Under the pieces are notes generated by a model that was not told the DNA's origin, searched no databases, and saw only the letters and a program-made list of their open reading frames with translations. From Alcaligenes sp. SDU_A2 (GTDB lineage Bacteria; Pseudomonadota; Gammaproteobacteria; Burkholderiales; Burkholderiaceae_B), in assembly GCF_038237375.1 (NCBI RefSeq), contig NZ_CP151273.1, forward strand, positions 2,604,001 through 2,668,000: a DNA stretch of 64,000 nt, in the 5' to 3' direction. How positions within the stretch are numbered: the stretch's first letter is position 1; each line of letters opens with the position of its first letter. The position numbers and the translations under genes were made by a program. Positions 18,106 to 27,976 of this stretch are shown here, one piece after another.

Positions 18106-18912
18106 TCAGGTGCGCTGTTCACGACGCACCTGAAGGCGGTTGGCGACAATAACAAATGTACCCACCACCAGAATGAACAGCGTGGCCAGGGCATTGATCT
18201 CGGGTTTGAGCCCCAGGCGCACGCGCGAGAACACCTCGACCGGCAAGGTCGTGAAACCTGGCCCTGATAGGAAGGAAGCGATCACCACATCGTCCAGCGA
18301 GAGGGTAAAGGCCAGCAGCCAGGCAGCCATCAGGGCCGGGGTAATCGAAGGCAGCACGATCTGAAAAAATGCCTTGAGTGGCGTGGCACCCAGATCCAGG
18401 GCTGCTTCCTCTTGGGAGCGGTCCAGCTCGCGGATACGCGACTGCAGAATTACCGTGGCATAAGCGGTGCACAAGACCACATGACCGATCCAAATGGTGA
18501 ACACACCGTTTTGCTCGGGCCAGCCCAACAGGGAATTGAGCTCGACGAACATCAACAGCAAGGAAATGCCCAGCACGACTTCTGGGATGACCAGCGGCGC
18601 GCTGACCAAGCCTATATACAAGACAAAGCCCTTGAAACGTCCCATGCGGGCCAGCACGTAACCGGCCCAGGTACCCAGCACCAGCGACATGGTGGCAGTC
18701 AGAAAGGCCACCAGAAAAGACAGACGCGCGGCCGACAGCAACACCTCGTCCTGGAACAGGGATTCGTACCAGCGCAGCGAAAATCCTGCCCAGGATGTCA
18801 TGATGGCCGAATCATTAAAAGAAAAGACCACCAGAAACAAAATAGGCACATACAGAAAGCCGAAGCCTATGGTCAAGGCCAGGGCGCGCAGCCAGGGATT
18901 GGGGCGGGTCAT
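18106..18912 (-). CDS. potI: Putrescine ABC transporter permease PotI
   Basis: 268 residues with six predicted membrane helices and the permease EAA loop (EEAALDLGATPLKAFFQIVLPSITPAL). It starts with the usual PotI-like stretch (LTIGFGFLYVPILFLVVFSFNDS). PotI and PotH form the inner-membrane channel of the PotFGHI putrescine importer. The start codon overlaps the potH stop by 4 nt (ATGA). PotC-type spermidine permeases are close relatives; the putrescine call comes from the whole operon. Confidence 0.9.
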   Translation of the reverse strand: MTRPNPWLRALALTIGFGFLYVPILFLVVFSFNDSAIMTSWAGFSLRWYESLFQDEVLLSAARLSFLVAFLTATMSLVLGTWAGYVLARMGRFKGFVLYIGLVSAPLVIPEVVLGISLLLMFVELNSLLGWPEQNGVFTIWIGHVVLCTAYATVILQSRIRELDRSQEEAALDLGATPLKAFFQIVLPSITPALMAAWLLAFTLSLDDVVIASFLSGPGFTTLPVEVFSRVRLGLKPEINALATLFILVVGTFVIVANRLQVRREQRT

Positions 18913-19829
18913 ACGCGGCCTCCTCGCTGAGACTCGATCTGACGCATCTGGCTGTACTGGAACAGAATGAGCGGGATAATGAGCAAGAGCACCATCATGC
19001 AGGTCACCGCCGCCGCCATCGGCCAGTCGGCATTATTAAAGAACTCGGTCCACATGACCCGGCCCATCATCAGGGTGTCGGCACCGCCCAGCATTTCGGG
19101 AATGACGTATTCGCCCACGGACGGAATGAACACCAGCATGGCCCCGGCGACCACGCCCGGCATGGACAGAGGCAAGGTGACCCGGCGAAACGCCGCCCAG
19201 GGACGTGCCCCCAGATCGTACGCGGCTTCCAACAGACGGACGTCCAGCTTGACCAGATTGGCGTACAGCGGCAGGATGAAAAACGGCAGATAGGCATAGA
19301 CCAAGCCGATGTACACCGCCAGATCGGTACGATAGATTTCCAGCGGGGCATCGATCAACCCTAACCAGAGCAGTACGTTGTTCAGCAGTCCGTCGTTGCG
19401 CAAAATGCCTACCCAGGCATACACACGCAGCAGCATGGATGTCCAGAACGGCAAAATGACAGCCAGCAACAGCACATTGCGCACCGCCGGAGACGAACGG
19501 GCAATGTAATAAGCCACCGGATAGCCGATCAGAATGCAACACAGCGTGGTCACTGCCGCCATCTTCAAGGAGCTGATGTAGGTGGCCAGGTACAGGCTAT
19601 CGCTGAACAGCAGAATATAGCCGCGCAGATTAAGCACGAAGGAAATGCTGTCATCGGCGAACTGCGCCAGCGGCGTGTATGGCGGCACGCCGAAATCCAG
19701 ATCCGCGAAACTGATCTTGAACACCAGCAGGAACGGCACCAGCAGGAACAGGATCATCCACAGGAACGTGGGCCCCACGACCAACATGCGGGTCGAGGGC
19801 AGCAATTTGCGCCAGGAAAAGTTCTTCAT
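18909..19829 (-). CDS. potH: Putrescine ABC transporter permease PotH
   Basis: 306 residues, six membrane helices, with the EAA loop LLEAAYDLGARPWAAFRRVTLP facing the cytoplasm and contacting the PotG ATPase. The N-terminus (LPSTRMLVVGPTFLWMILFLLVPFLLVFKISF) matches PotH. It overlaps both neighbours by 4 nt, potG upstream and potI downstream, so the three membrane-complex genes are tightly coupled. Confidence 0.9.
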   Translation of the reverse strand: MKNFSWRKLLPSTRMLVVGPTFLWMILFLLVPFLLVFKISFADLDFGVPPYTPLAQFADDSISFVLNLRGYILLFSDSLYLATYISSLKMAAVTTLCCILIGYPVAYYIARSSPAVRNVLLLAVILPFWTSMLLRVYAWVGILRNDGLLNNVLLWLGLIDAPLEIYRTDLAVYIGLVYAYLPFFILPLYANLVKLDVRLLEAAYDLGARPWAAFRRVTLPLSMPGVVAGAMLVFIPSVGEYVIPEMLGGADTLMMGRVMWTEFFNNADWPMAAAVTCMMVLLLIIPLILFQYSQMRQIESQRGGRV

Positions 19830-20956
19830 GCGCTCAGCACCGTTGCGCTATCATCGGACCAGGAAACGTACACCTCGTCATCCAGAACCGGCGCATCGGG
19901 CTGGGCCAGTGTGCCGCTGGGCATCTGCGCCTCGATCAGCATGCCGGCATCCAGACGGATCTGGTAGCGTGTGTAGCTGCCCATCCAGGCCACGTGCGTC
20001 ACAATGCCGTGCCCCCAATTGGTATCAAGCTCCGGCATGTCGCGGCTGACCTTGATCTGTTCAGGACGAATGGATACCGATACCTCCATGCCCAATGGTT
20101 CGCTGATGCCGTGGCTGACATACAGCGGGCGGCTCAGCTCTTCACATTCGATATGCACATAATCGGGTTCGTCCACGGAAATGACACCGTTAAACAAATT
20201 GGTCGAACCGATGAAACCAGCCACAAAACGCGAGTTCGGGAAGGCATAGACGTCGTAGGGCGTGCCGTACTGAATGATCTGCCCTTCGGACATGACGGCC
20301 AACCTATCGGCCATGGTCATGGCCTCTTCCTGGTCATGCGTAACCATGATGCAGGTAACGCCCACGCGTTCCAGAATCTTGACCAGTTCAATCTGTGTTT
20401 TCTGGCGGATCTGCTTATCCAGCGCAGACATGGGCTCGTCCAGCAAGAGCAGCTTGGGGCGCTTGACCAGACTGCGCGCCAGCGCCACACGCTGCTGCTG
20501 CCCGCCCGAGAGCTGGTTGGGCTTACGCCGGGAAAAACCGGCCATCTGCACCAGATCCAAGGCCTCGAAAACGCGCTCGTGGATCTCGTTGCGCGGCACC
20601 CCTTCCTGCTTCAGGCCGAAGGCCACATTGGCCTCCACGGTCATGTGCGGAAACAGGGCATAGGACTGGAACATCATATTGACCGGCCGACGGTACGGCG
20701 GCAGATCGGTAATATCCTCGTTGTCCAGATAGATCCGACCGGAGGTCGGCTCCTCGAAACCAGCCAGCATGCGCAGCAAGGTGGACTTGCCGCAGCCCGA
20801 GCTGCCCAACAGGGCAAAACACTCGTGGCGGCGCACATCCAGGCTGACCGACTTGACTGCGACCGTGTCGCCAAAAATCTTCACGACTTCGTCCACGCGC
20901 ACGAACGCATCCTCACCGCCCATCCAAGACGGCGCTCCGGTACGGATATCTTGCAT
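19826..20956 (-). CDS. potG: Putrescine ABC transporter ATPase PotG
   Basis: 376 residues from ATG 20956. Walker A is GSSGCGKST, the signature is LSGGQQQR, Walker B is KLLLLDEP and the H-loop is MVTHDQEEA. A C-terminal TOBE domain contains VSVSIRPEQIKVS. It powers PotF-dependent putrescine uptake from the cytoplasmic side. The frame can be extended to a GTG at 20989 inside potF, but the ATG just 5 nt after the potF stop gives the usual N-terminus, so I use it. Confidence 0.93.
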   Translation of the reverse strand: MQDIRTGAPSWMGGEDAFVRVDEVVKIFGDTVAVKSVSLDVRRHECFALLGSSGCGKSTLLRMLAGFEEPTSGRIYLDNEDITDLPPYRRPVNMMFQSYALFPHMTVEANVAFGLKQEGVPRNEIHERVFEALDLVQMAGFSRRKPNQLSGGQQQRVALARSLVKRPKLLLLDEPMSALDKQIRQKTQIELVKILERVGVTCIMVTHDQEEAMTMADRLAVMSEGQIIQYGTPYDVYAFPNSRFVAGFIGSTNLFNGVISVDEPDYVHIECEELSRPLYVSHGISEPLGMEVSVSIRPEQIKVSRDMPELDTNWGHGIVTHVAWMGSYTRYQIRLDAGMLIEAQMPSGTLAQPDAPVLDDEVYVSWSDDSATVLSA

Positions 20957-20961
20957 GATGC

Positions 20962-22068
20962 CTAGCGCCCCGACTTCAGTTCGGCCCACAGGCGCGTTTG
21001 CAAACGCTGTACCTTCAAGGGCTGCGGCTTAATGACGAACAAGGTCTTGGACACCTCGGGCGATGGATAAATCATGGGGTTGTCGGCCACTTCTTTGACC
21101 ACGAACTTGCGCGCTTCCTTGTTGGCATTCGGGTAGAACATGGTGTTGGTAATGGCCGCGTGGACTTCGGGCGTCTCGATGTAATTGATAAATGCATGCG
21201 CCTGCGCCACGTTGGCCGCGCTCTTGGGGATGGCCATCGTGTCAAACCATACGGGCGCGCCGCCCTTGGGAATGTAATAGTCGATAGCGTAGGGCTTTTT
21301 GGCCTCGCGGGCACGCGCGGAAGAAATCATGACATCGCCGGAAAAGCCGTAAACCATGCACAAGTCGCCGGCAGCCAGTTCGTCGATATAACCCGACGAG
21401 CTGAACTGGCGCACATAGGGACGAATCTGCTTGAGCAGGTCCAGCGCGGCGCGATAGTCGGCTTCGTTGCTGCTGTTGGGGTCTTTGCCCATGTAGTGCA
21501 GCACGGCAGGAAACACCTGAGCGGCCTCGTCCAGGATGGAAATGCCGCAGCCCTTGAGCTTTTCTGCATTCTCGGGCTTGAACAGCATGTCCCAGTTACC
21601 CAGGTCCACATCCGCGCCCATTATTTCCTTGACCTTGGTGACGTTGTAACCCAGGCCGTTGGTACCGTACCCCCAGGGAATCAGGTATTCGTTGCCCGGG
21701 TCTACATCGGACAACAGCGCCATGATGTCGGGGTCCAGGTATTTCCAGTTGGGGATCAAGCTTTTGTCCAGTTTCTGGAACAAACCGCCTTCGATCTGGC
21801 GGGCTGCGTAATGCGTGGACGGAACCACCACATCGTAGCCTGATTTGCCAGTCAGCAATTTGGCCTGCAACGTGTCGTTGCTGTCGTATACGTCGTAGCG
21901 CACGGTAATGCCCGTGGCTTTCTGAAAGCCGGACAGAGTGTCCGGTGCCGTATATTCGGCCCAGTTGTAGACGTTGACGACCTGATCCTGAGCCTGCGCG
22001 GCAGGCAAAATGGCAGCAGCGGCCAGAAGGCCGGCGAGTACCTGTGGCGTGTTCATCCCAAAAGACAT
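20962..22068 (-). CDS. potF: Periplasmic putrescine-binding protein PotF
   Basis: 368 residues. A Sec signal peptide ends near AAQAQDQ, followed by VNVYNWAEYTAPDTLSGFQK, the conserved opening of PotD/PotF polyamine-binding proteins. Aromatic and acidic residues of the binding cleft occur in the VYDSNDTLQAKLL and LIPWGYGTNGLGYN regions. ATG 22068 has GGGGA 7 nt upstream; the longer frame to 22197 is not needed. Given the PotG/H/I partners I call it PotF, with spermidine-binding PotD as the alternative. Confidence 0.93.
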   Translation of the reverse strand: MSFGMNTPQVLAGLLAAAAILPAAQAQDQVVNVYNWAEYTAPDTLSGFQKATGITVRYDVYDSNDTLQAKLLTGKSGYDVVVPSTHYAARQIEGGLFQKLDKSLIPNWKYLDPDIMALLSDVDPGNEYLIPWGYGTNGLGYNVTKVKEIMGADVDLGNWDMLFKPENAEKLKGCGISILDEAAQVFPAVLHYMGKDPNSSNEADYRAALDLLKQIRPYVRQFSSSGYIDELAAGDLCMVYGFSGDVMISSARAREAKKPYAIDYYIPKGGAPVWFDTMAIPKSAANVAQAHAFINYIETPEVHAAITNTMFYPNANKEARKFVVKEVADNPMIYPSPEVSKTLFVIKPQPLKVQRLQTRLWAELKSGR

Positions 22069-22144
22069 CGCGAGTCCCCTTCCTATCGAAAGCGAAAAAC
22101 CCAAAAGGCGAGATGATAAAGCTTTTTTGCGGCCAATAGTCGTA

Positions 22145-22864
22145 TTAAAACTGCATTTGCTGGCTGTAGAAGAAGAACAGTTTCTGCCACCAGTCATCGC
22201 CCGCCTGCCCGCACACTTTACGCAGCGAACGGCGCAGGCGTTGCAGGTTGCCCAAGGCCAGGGAACGACTCAATGTACCCTGGCGGGCGCGGTCAAAATC
22301 AATCAGCCAGACCTTACCACTCGCGTCCAACAAAATATTGTAGGCGTTAAGATCGGCATGCCAAACCTGGAATTGATGCATGCGGACAATCTCGCGCGCC
22401 ACCGCTTCGGGACACGCCGCTCCCAACACCTGGCACAAAGGGCGAACATCGGCCAGACGGCGGGTCATCAGGGCGGCCCGATAGCTTGGGCCACTGCGCC
22501 ACCAGGCGGCGGCCAGCACCGATGGCACCGCCAAACCTTTGTGGTGTAAATAAGACATCACCTGGAATTCCCGCCAACTGCGGGTGCGTTCCCGACCTTG
22601 CCACAAGTAGGCCGATTCGTTGAAACGCGCCACCAAGCCGCCACGCCGATAATGACGCAATACCGCCTGACCGAACGGCCCTTGCACAAACCAGGCTGCC
22701 TGACGCCCGCCCTGCCCGACCTTGACCGCCTGATCGCCATACGCCTGCGGCTCAAACCAGCGCTGTAGTGTTGCCGGCGTCAGATCCAAGCCATCGCGCA
22801 TCTCGGGGGCCAGCAAGGCCCCTCCGCCGGGCAAGGAAAAGACGGATTCGGACAAAGCGTTCAC
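22145..22864 (-). CDS. kdkA: 3-deoxy-D-manno-octulosonic acid kinase KdkA
   Basis: 239 residues with a small protein-kinase-like fold: the catalytic loop HADLNAYNIL (about 171-180) and the metal-binding WLIDFDRARQG (about 187-197). The region RHYRRGGLVARFNESAYLWQG is typical of KdkA. The enzyme phosphorylates Kdo on the lipopolysaccharide inner core at the cytoplasmic face, as known in Haemophilus and Bordetella. It is the last gene of a minus-strand series and is separated from potF by 76 nt. Confidence 0.88.
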   Translation of the reverse strand: MNALSESVFSLPGGGALLAPEMRDGLDLTPATLQRWFEPQAYGDQAVKVGQGGRQAAWFVQGPFGQAVLRHYRRGGLVARFNESAYLWQGRERTRSWREFQVMSYLHHKGLAVPSVLAAAWWRSGPSYRAALMTRRLADVRPLCQVLGAACPEAVAREIVRMHQFQVWHADLNAYNILLDASGKVWLIDFDRARQGTLSRSLALGNLQRLRRSLRKVCGQAGDDWWQKLFFFYSQQMQF

Positions 22865-22873
22865 GACAGCTCC

Positions 22874-23647
22874 TTAGACACGCGCCAGCAGCAAGGACAT
22901 GATCAGCACCAGCATGCAGGCAAAAATGAATTTCAACCGGACTTCAGGCAGTCTGTAGGCCAGGCGTACGCCGTACGGCACCAGCGCCAGGCTGCCTATG
23001 GCCATAGGCAGACCCACCTGCCAGTTGACCTGGCCATGCGCGGCATAGGTAAACAAGGCGACCAAGGTGCCCGGAATGATCATGGACAAGGCCAGCCCCT
23101 GCGCTCCAGTCTGGCTGTAGCCCATACGGCTGGTCAGAAACGGCACGACCAGCACCGAACCGCCCACACCAAACACACCGCCGGCCAAACCCGCCATCAT
23201 GCCTACCGCCACATACCAGAGCGCCCCAAAAGAGCCGGGGTCCGGACGCACGCTTTCCTTGGCCTGCCGACGCGCAGGCCCCAGACTTTGATAAAAATAA
23301 TACAGGGCGATGGCCAGCACAAACACCGAATAAATGCGGCGCAACAGTACGGCGTCCATACCCAGGGCCAGGCGCGCGCCCAACCAGGTAAAAACAATAG
23401 AGGACAATGCGCCCAAAGCGGCGCGGCGAAAATCGATATGATTGCGCCGATGGTACTGACGCACTGTCAACAGCACGGCCGGCACCACCATGACCAGCGC
23501 CGTACCCTGTGCCGTCTGCTGGTCCATGCCCAGAATCAGTCCCAGCAACGGAATGGCCAGCAGCCCGCCGCCGATGCCCAGCACGCCACCGCCAAAGCCG
23601 ATCAGCGCACCGCCCAGCAAACAGGCCAGAATCAATTCAATGCCCAT
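22874..23647 (-). CDS. TauE/SafE-family sulfite/sulfonate exporter-like protein
   Basis: 257 residues from ATG 23647, with about eight membrane helices and the glycine-rich repeat typical of the family (IGFGGGVLGIGGGLLAIPLLG near the start and AGLAGGVFGVGGSVLVVPFL in the second half). TauE/SafE proteins move sulfite, sulfoacetate or related organic anions across the inner membrane; the substrate here is unknown. It lies 7 nt downstream of radA and 9 nt upstream of kdkA, so it is cotranscribed. No sulfur gene is adjacent. Confidence 0.85.
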   Translation of the reverse strand: MGIELILACLLGGALIGFGGGVLGIGGGLLAIPLLGLILGMDQQTAQGTALVMVVPAVLLTVRQYHRRNHIDFRRAALGALSSIVFTWLGARLALGMDAVLLRRIYSVFVLAIALYYFYQSLGPARRQAKESVRPDPGSFGALWYVAVGMMAGLAGGVFGVGGSVLVVPFLTSRMGYSQTGAQGLALSMIIPGTLVALFTYAAHGQVNWQVGLPMAIGSLALVPYGVRLAYRLPEVRLKFIFACMLVLIMSLLLARV

Positions 23648-23654
23648 GCGAGCG

Positions 23655-25040
23655 TTACAGGTTTCGCAACCGCTCGACCGCGTCCTCGACCCGATCCACC
23701 GCCCAGATTTCCAAGCCTTCGATGGCCTGACGAGGCGCATTGCTCTTGGGAATCAAGGCAATACTAAACCCTAACTTGGCCGCTTCGCGCAGGCGCTCCT
23801 GGCCACGCGGCGCCGGACGAATTTCTCCGGCCAGCCCGATTTCGCCGAAGACCACCAGACCACGCGGCAAGGGCCGGTTGTTCAACGACGACAAAATCGC
23901 CAACAGCACGGCCAGATCGGCGGCCGGTTCGGTAATCTTGACGCCGCCGACGGCATTGACGAAAACGTCCTGATCGTAAGTGACCACGCCCGCATGGCGA
24001 TGCATCACGGCCAGCAGCATGGCCAGACGCGAACTTTCCAGGCCTACGGACAAGCGGCGCGGATTGGGCACATGGGCCGAATCCACCAGGGCCTGGATTT
24101 CCACCAGCAGCGGCCGTGTGCCTTCCTGGGTCGCCATGACGCAGGAACCGGCCACACTTTGCGAATGCTGCGACAAAAACAAGGCCGACGGGTTGCTGAC
24201 GCCTTTCAGGCCTTTTTCCGTCATGGCGAACACGCCCAATTCGTTGACTGCGCCGAATCGGTTCTTGAAGGCACGCACCATGCGAAATGACGAGTGCGTG
24301 TCGCCCTCGAAATACAGCACCGTATCCACGATGTGTTCCAGTACGCGCGGACCGGCCAGCGTGCCGTCTTTGGTGACGTGGCCGATGAAAATCATGGCTG
24401 TGCCACTTTGCTTGGCCAGCCGGGTCAATTGAGCAGCGCATTCGCGCACCTGCGACACCGAACCGGGCGCAGCGCTAAGTTGGTCCGAGTACAAAGTCTG
24501 AATGGAGTCGATGACCACGATGCGCGGCTGATGCGTCTGCAAAGCCTGACTGATCGATTCCAGACGGATCTCGGCCAGCAAGTCCACGCCATCGGTGGGC
24601 ACGCCCAGACGCCGGGCGCGCAGCGCCACCTGCTCGGCGGATTCCTCGCCGGTGACATACAGTACCTTGGTCTGCTGCGCCAAGGACGACATGGCCTGCA
24701 ACAGCAAGGTGGACTTGCCCACGCCTGGGTCGCCGCCGATCAGGATCACGCCGCCTTCCACCAGGCCGCCGCCCAGCACCCGGTCAAATTCGCCGATGCC
24801 GGTGGGCACACGCGGCAATTCCCGTGCCTGCACATCCGAGAGACTTTGCACAGGACTGGAGCCGGCCAGCGAAGCGAACCGATGCGCGGAAGCGGCCGCT
24901 GGCGACTCTACCGTTTCCTGAAGGCTATTCCAGGCTCCGCAGGCCGGGCACTTGCCCGCCCATTTAGGCGTGTCTGCCCCGCATTCGTTACAGACAAAAA
25001 CAATCTTGGCCTTGCGGCCGGCGCGCGCGCCTGTAGCCAT
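23655..25040 (-). CDS. radA: DNA repair protein RadA
   Basis: 461 residues. An N-terminal C4 zinc finger (CNECGADTPKWAGKCPACG) is followed by a RecA-like ATPase with Walker A GGDPGVGKST, then the RadA-specific KNRFG motif (KNRFGAVNELGVF). The C-terminus is a Lon-like domain (VNAVGGVKITEPAADLAVLLA). RadA is a branch-migrating helicase that processes recombination intermediates. It is followed within 7 nt by the tauE-like gene. The length is standard. Confidence 0.97.
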   Translation of the reverse strand: MATGARAGRKAKIVFVCNECGADTPKWAGKCPACGAWNSLQETVESPAAASAHRFASLAGSSPVQSLSDVQARELPRVPTGIGEFDRVLGGGLVEGGVILIGGDPGVGKSTLLLQAMSSLAQQTKVLYVTGEESAEQVALRARRLGVPTDGVDLLAEIRLESISQALQTHQPRIVVIDSIQTLYSDQLSAAPGSVSQVRECAAQLTRLAKQSGTAMIFIGHVTKDGTLAGPRVLEHIVDTVLYFEGDTHSSFRMVRAFKNRFGAVNELGVFAMTEKGLKGVSNPSALFLSQHSQSVAGSCVMATQEGTRPLLVEIQALVDSAHVPNPRRLSVGLESSRLAMLLAVMHRHAGVVTYDQDVFVNAVGGVKITEPAADLAVLLAILSSLNNRPLPRGLVVFGEIGLAGEIRPAPRGQERLREAAKLGFSIALIPKSNAPRQAIEGLEIWAVDRVEDAVERLRNL

Positions 25041-25049
25041 GCTGACTCC

Positions 25050-25766
25050 TTAGCGGCCGGCCAGGCTGCCGCCGCCATCCACACCTAGATTCTGGCCGGT
25101 GATGAACGCCGCCTCGTCGCTAAGCAGGAAGGTAACGGCCGCCGCTACTTCGGCGGCCTGCCCGAAACGTCCCAGCGGAATAGAGGCCAGACTGCGCTGC
25201 TCGGCTTCGCTGCCAACGGGATGCGACGCACGGAACAGCTCGGTTTCGATAGGACCGGGCGAGACGGCATTGACCGTAATGCCATAGGGGGCCAGCTCCA
25301 GCGCCCAGGTGCGGGTACAGCCCAGCAAGGCGCTTTTTGCCGCCGAATAACTGGTGCGTTCGCTGCCGCCATGCACCACTCGGCTACAGATGTTGACGAT
25401 GCGCCCTTCCTTGCGCGCCTTCATGGACGGCACAAACGCCTGCGTGACCTGCACAGCCACGCGCACATTCAAGTCAAACACCTGATACAAATTACCCAGA
25501 TCGACCTGGCCGATAGGCTCGGGAGACACCGCCCCTACATTATTGACCACCGCATCCACCGGGTATTTTTCGCGTATGACGCGCAGCATTTCCTCGGTTT
25601 CGCCCGCATTGCTCAGATCGCAGGAATACAAATAGCCGGGGAAATCGATATTTTCCGTGTGGCGGGCCAAGCCCACCACATGCGCGCCCGCATCGGCCAG
25701 ACGCTGACTGATCGCCCAACCTATGCCTTTGGTAGCGCCGGTAATTAATACACATTTATTTTTCAT
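25050..25766 (-). CDS. Short-chain dehydrogenase/reductase
   Basis: 238 residues from ATG 25766. The NAD(P)-binding motif is GATKGIG at about 10-16, NNVGAV follows, and the catalytic Tyr/Lys lie in YSAAKSA with the upstream Ser in the same stretch. VSPGPIETELF and the C-terminal QNLGVDGGGS are typical of FabG-like SDR enzymes. The substrate cannot be deduced: fatty-acid synthesis FabG is possible but usually sits in a fab cluster. It lies between alr and radA on the same strand, 9 nt from radA. Confidence 0.88.
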   Translation of the reverse strand: MKNKCVLITGATKGIGWAISQRLADAGAHVVGLARHTENIDFPGYLYSCDLSNAGETEEMLRVIREKYPVDAVVNNVGAVSPEPIGQVDLGNLYQVFDLNVRVAVQVTQAFVPSMKARKEGRIVNICSRVVHGGSERTSYSAAKSALLGCTRTWALELAPYGITVNAVSPGPIETELFRASHPVGSEAEQRSLASIPLGRFGQAAEVAAAVTFLLSDEAAFITGQNLGVDGGGSLAGR

Positions 25767-25783
25767 GGCCTGCCTTGGTGGTG

Positions 25784-26914
25784 TTAATCCTGGATGGTGC
25801 GCGGCACGCGCGGCGCAACCGCGCAAATCAGTTCGTAGCCCAGCGTGCCCGCCGCAGCGGCGACCTCGTCCACGCAAGGGCCGCCCTGACCAAACAACAC
25901 AACCTGGCTGCCCACGCCGGCAGCCGGCACGGGCGTCAGGTCCACGGCCAGCATGTCCATGGACACACGACCCAGCAAGCGCGTGCGCACACCGTTGACT
26001 ACAACCGGCGTGCCTGTGCCCGCATGGCGCGGATAACCGTCTGCATACCCGCAAGCCACGACCCCTACCCGCATGGCTTTTTCAGCCACATAGGTATGGC
26101 CGTAACCAATACCCTCGCCCTGTTTGACGCCGCGCACACTGATCAGTTCGGCCGCCAGCGTCATGCCGGCCTGCAAGCCGAAATCCTGGGCGCTGATGCC
26201 GGCAAAGGGCGAACTGCCATACAGACAAATACCGGGACGCACCCATTGCTCCGGCTCGGCAGGCATATAGGCTCCCAGATCGGGGCTGAGCGTCGCGGCT
26301 GAATTACAAATGCTGACTGGTCCGGGCAACTCGTCGGTAATGCGGGTAAAGCAACGGATCTGCTCCAGGGTGGCATCGATATTGTCATCGGCGCGGGCAA
26401 AATGGGTCATCTTGCCCACCACTCCCAGCTTGCCGGCCTTTTGCAAACGCTGAGCGCGCTCGAATGCGGCCGGGTAGTCGTCCACATTGAAACCCAGACG
26501 ATTCATGCCCGTATTGAGCTTGACCATTGCATTGAGCGCCCGCCCCGACTCCCACTGCTCCAGCATCTTGAGCTGCTCGTGGCCGTGGATGACCGTGGAC
26601 AGGTCGTAATGGGCCAGGACATCCAGGTCTTGGGGCTGGAAAAAACCTTCCAGCAACAAGATGGGTCGTGTCCAACCCGCTTCGCGGCAACGTATGGCCT
26701 CCTGGATGTCCAGCATCGCAAAGCCTTCGGCCGCCTGGAACGCGCGCACGGCGTTTTCGATGTCGTGACCATAGGCATTGGCTTTCATGACGGCCCAGAT
26801 ATTGGGTCGCCGCACACCGGTCATGGAGGTCGCGCTATTCAGGCTCTGGATGACGATATCAAGATTGTGGCGCAGCGACGATACATGAATAGTCGCCGAT
26901 ATAGGACGTGGCAT
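25784..26914 (-). CDS. alr: Alanine racemase
   Basis: 376 residues from ATG 26914, which has GGGGAG upstream. The pyridoxal-phosphate lysine is in WAVMKANAYGH (about residue 44) and the catalytic tyrosine is in GEGIGYGHTY. VKLNTGMNRLGF and RLLGRVSMDMLAVDL are also family blocks. It interconverts L- and D-alanine for peptidoglycan synthesis. It is the first gene of the minus-strand series and is divergent from hpnC. Confidence 0.96.
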   Translation of the reverse strand: MPRPISATIHVSSLRHNLDIVIQSLNSATSMTGVRRPNIWAVMKANAYGHDIENAVRAFQAAEGFAMLDIQEAIRCREAGWTRPILLLEGFFQPQDLDVLAHYDLSTVIHGHEQLKMLEQWESGRALNAMVKLNTGMNRLGFNVDDYPAAFERAQRLQKAGKLGVVGKMTHFARADDNIDATLEQIRCFTRITDELPGPVSICNSAATLSPDLGAYMPAEPEQWVRPGICLYGSSPFAGISAQDFGLQAGMTLAAELISVRGVKQGEGIGYGHTYVAEKAMRVGVVACGYADGYPRHAGTGTPVVVNGVRTRLLGRVSMDMLAVDLTPVPAAGVGSQVVLFGQGGPCVDEVAAAAGTLGYELICAVAPRVPRTIQD

Positions 26915-27069
26915 GGCTCTCCCCAAAGGAATTTGAGAGTCTAAACCAGCCCCTGTTGAAACGAAAGTGATGCGATGGCCTGCCCACCGTTTAGGACCGA
27001 TCCATGATCTGACCGCTGCATCCCAAAGATCCTGAACAGCCCCCCGGCTCTGCCGTATACTGGCGGGCT

Positions 27070-27930
27070 ATGTCTATCGAGCACTACGAAAACTTCCCTG
27101 TGGCCTCGGTTCTGCTGCCGCGCCGTCTGCGCCGCCCTGTGGTGGACATCTACCGCTTTGCCCGCAGCGCCGACGATATTGCCGACGAAGGCGACCTGAG
27201 CGCCGACGAACGCCTGGCCCTGCTGGATCAATTCCAGGCCGGCATCGAACAATTGCAATACCACCAGCCAGCCTTGGTGGATGCGCCGCACAGCCACATC
27301 TTTGTGCCGCTGGCCGCGACCATCCGCAATTACCAGCTGCCGCTCAAACCCTTTCTGGATCTGCTCTCGGCCTTCAGACAGGATGTCACTACCCAGCGTT
27401 ATGCCGACATGACCCAGTTGCTGGACTACTGTTCGCGCTCGGCCGATCCCGTTGGCCGTCTGATGCTGCATTTGTACCAGGCCCACGATCCCGAGCGGCT
27501 GGAGATGGCCGACGCTGTCTGTACCGGGTTGCAACTGGTCAACTTCTGGCAGGATGTCGCCCTGGACTGGCACAAAAATCGTGTCTATATCCCACAGGAG
27601 CTGTTGCAGCGTTACGATCTGGATGATGACTACATCCAGGCCCGCTGTTCGTTGCAGCGCCATCCCGGTGCCGACGAACGCTGGCAGGAACTGATGGCGC
27701 TGCTGACCAGCGATGCGCGCCAGCGACTGCAATCAGGGCTGCCGCTGGCCGCCCTTCTGCCAGGACGCATCGGCCTGGAGCTGAAACTGATGATTCTGGG
27801 CGGGCTACGCATTCTGGAGCGCCTGCAGGCCGTTCAGTTCGATATGTTCTCCCACCGCCCTACCCTGACGCGCCTGGATTGGCTGCGCCTGACTGCCCGC
27901 GGCCTGGGGCTGACCCGAGCTGTTCGCTGA
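27070..27930 (+). CDS. hpnC: Hydroxysqualene synthase HpnC
   Basis: 286 residues of the squalene/phytoene synthase fold. The first Asp-rich motif is DDIAD near residue 35 and the second is in LVNFWQDVALDWHKNRVYIP; the NFWQDV form distinguishes HpnC from HpnD. HpnC converts presqualene diphosphate made by HpnD to hydroxysqualene. It is the first gene of hpnC-hpnD-hpnE and is divergent from alr. A TATACT hexamer lies about 9 nt before the ATG, so the leader, if this is the -10 box, would be very short. Confidence 0.93.
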   Translation: MSIEHYENFPVASVLLPRRLRRPVVDIYRFARSADDIADEGDLSADERLALLDQFQAGIEQLQYHQPALVDAPHSHIFVPLAATIRNYQLPLKPFLDLLSAFRQDVTTQRYADMTQLLDYCSRSADPVGRLMLHLYQAHDPERLEMADAVCTGLQLVNFWQDVALDWHKNRVYIPQELLQRYDLDDDYIQARCSLQRHPGADERWQELMALLTSDARQRLQSGLPLAALLPGRIGLELKLMILGGLRILERLQAVQFDMFSHRPTLTRLDWLRLTARGLGLTRAVR

Positions 27931-27976
27931 ACCGCATAGATATGATTTCCTTAACCTCCCTGCGTCCTGAACATCC

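Noticed and set aside
22069-22197. 43-codon N-terminal extension of PotF
   Set aside because: The extension lacks a signal-peptide pattern; ATG 22068 has a good ribosome site followed by a normal Sec signal.
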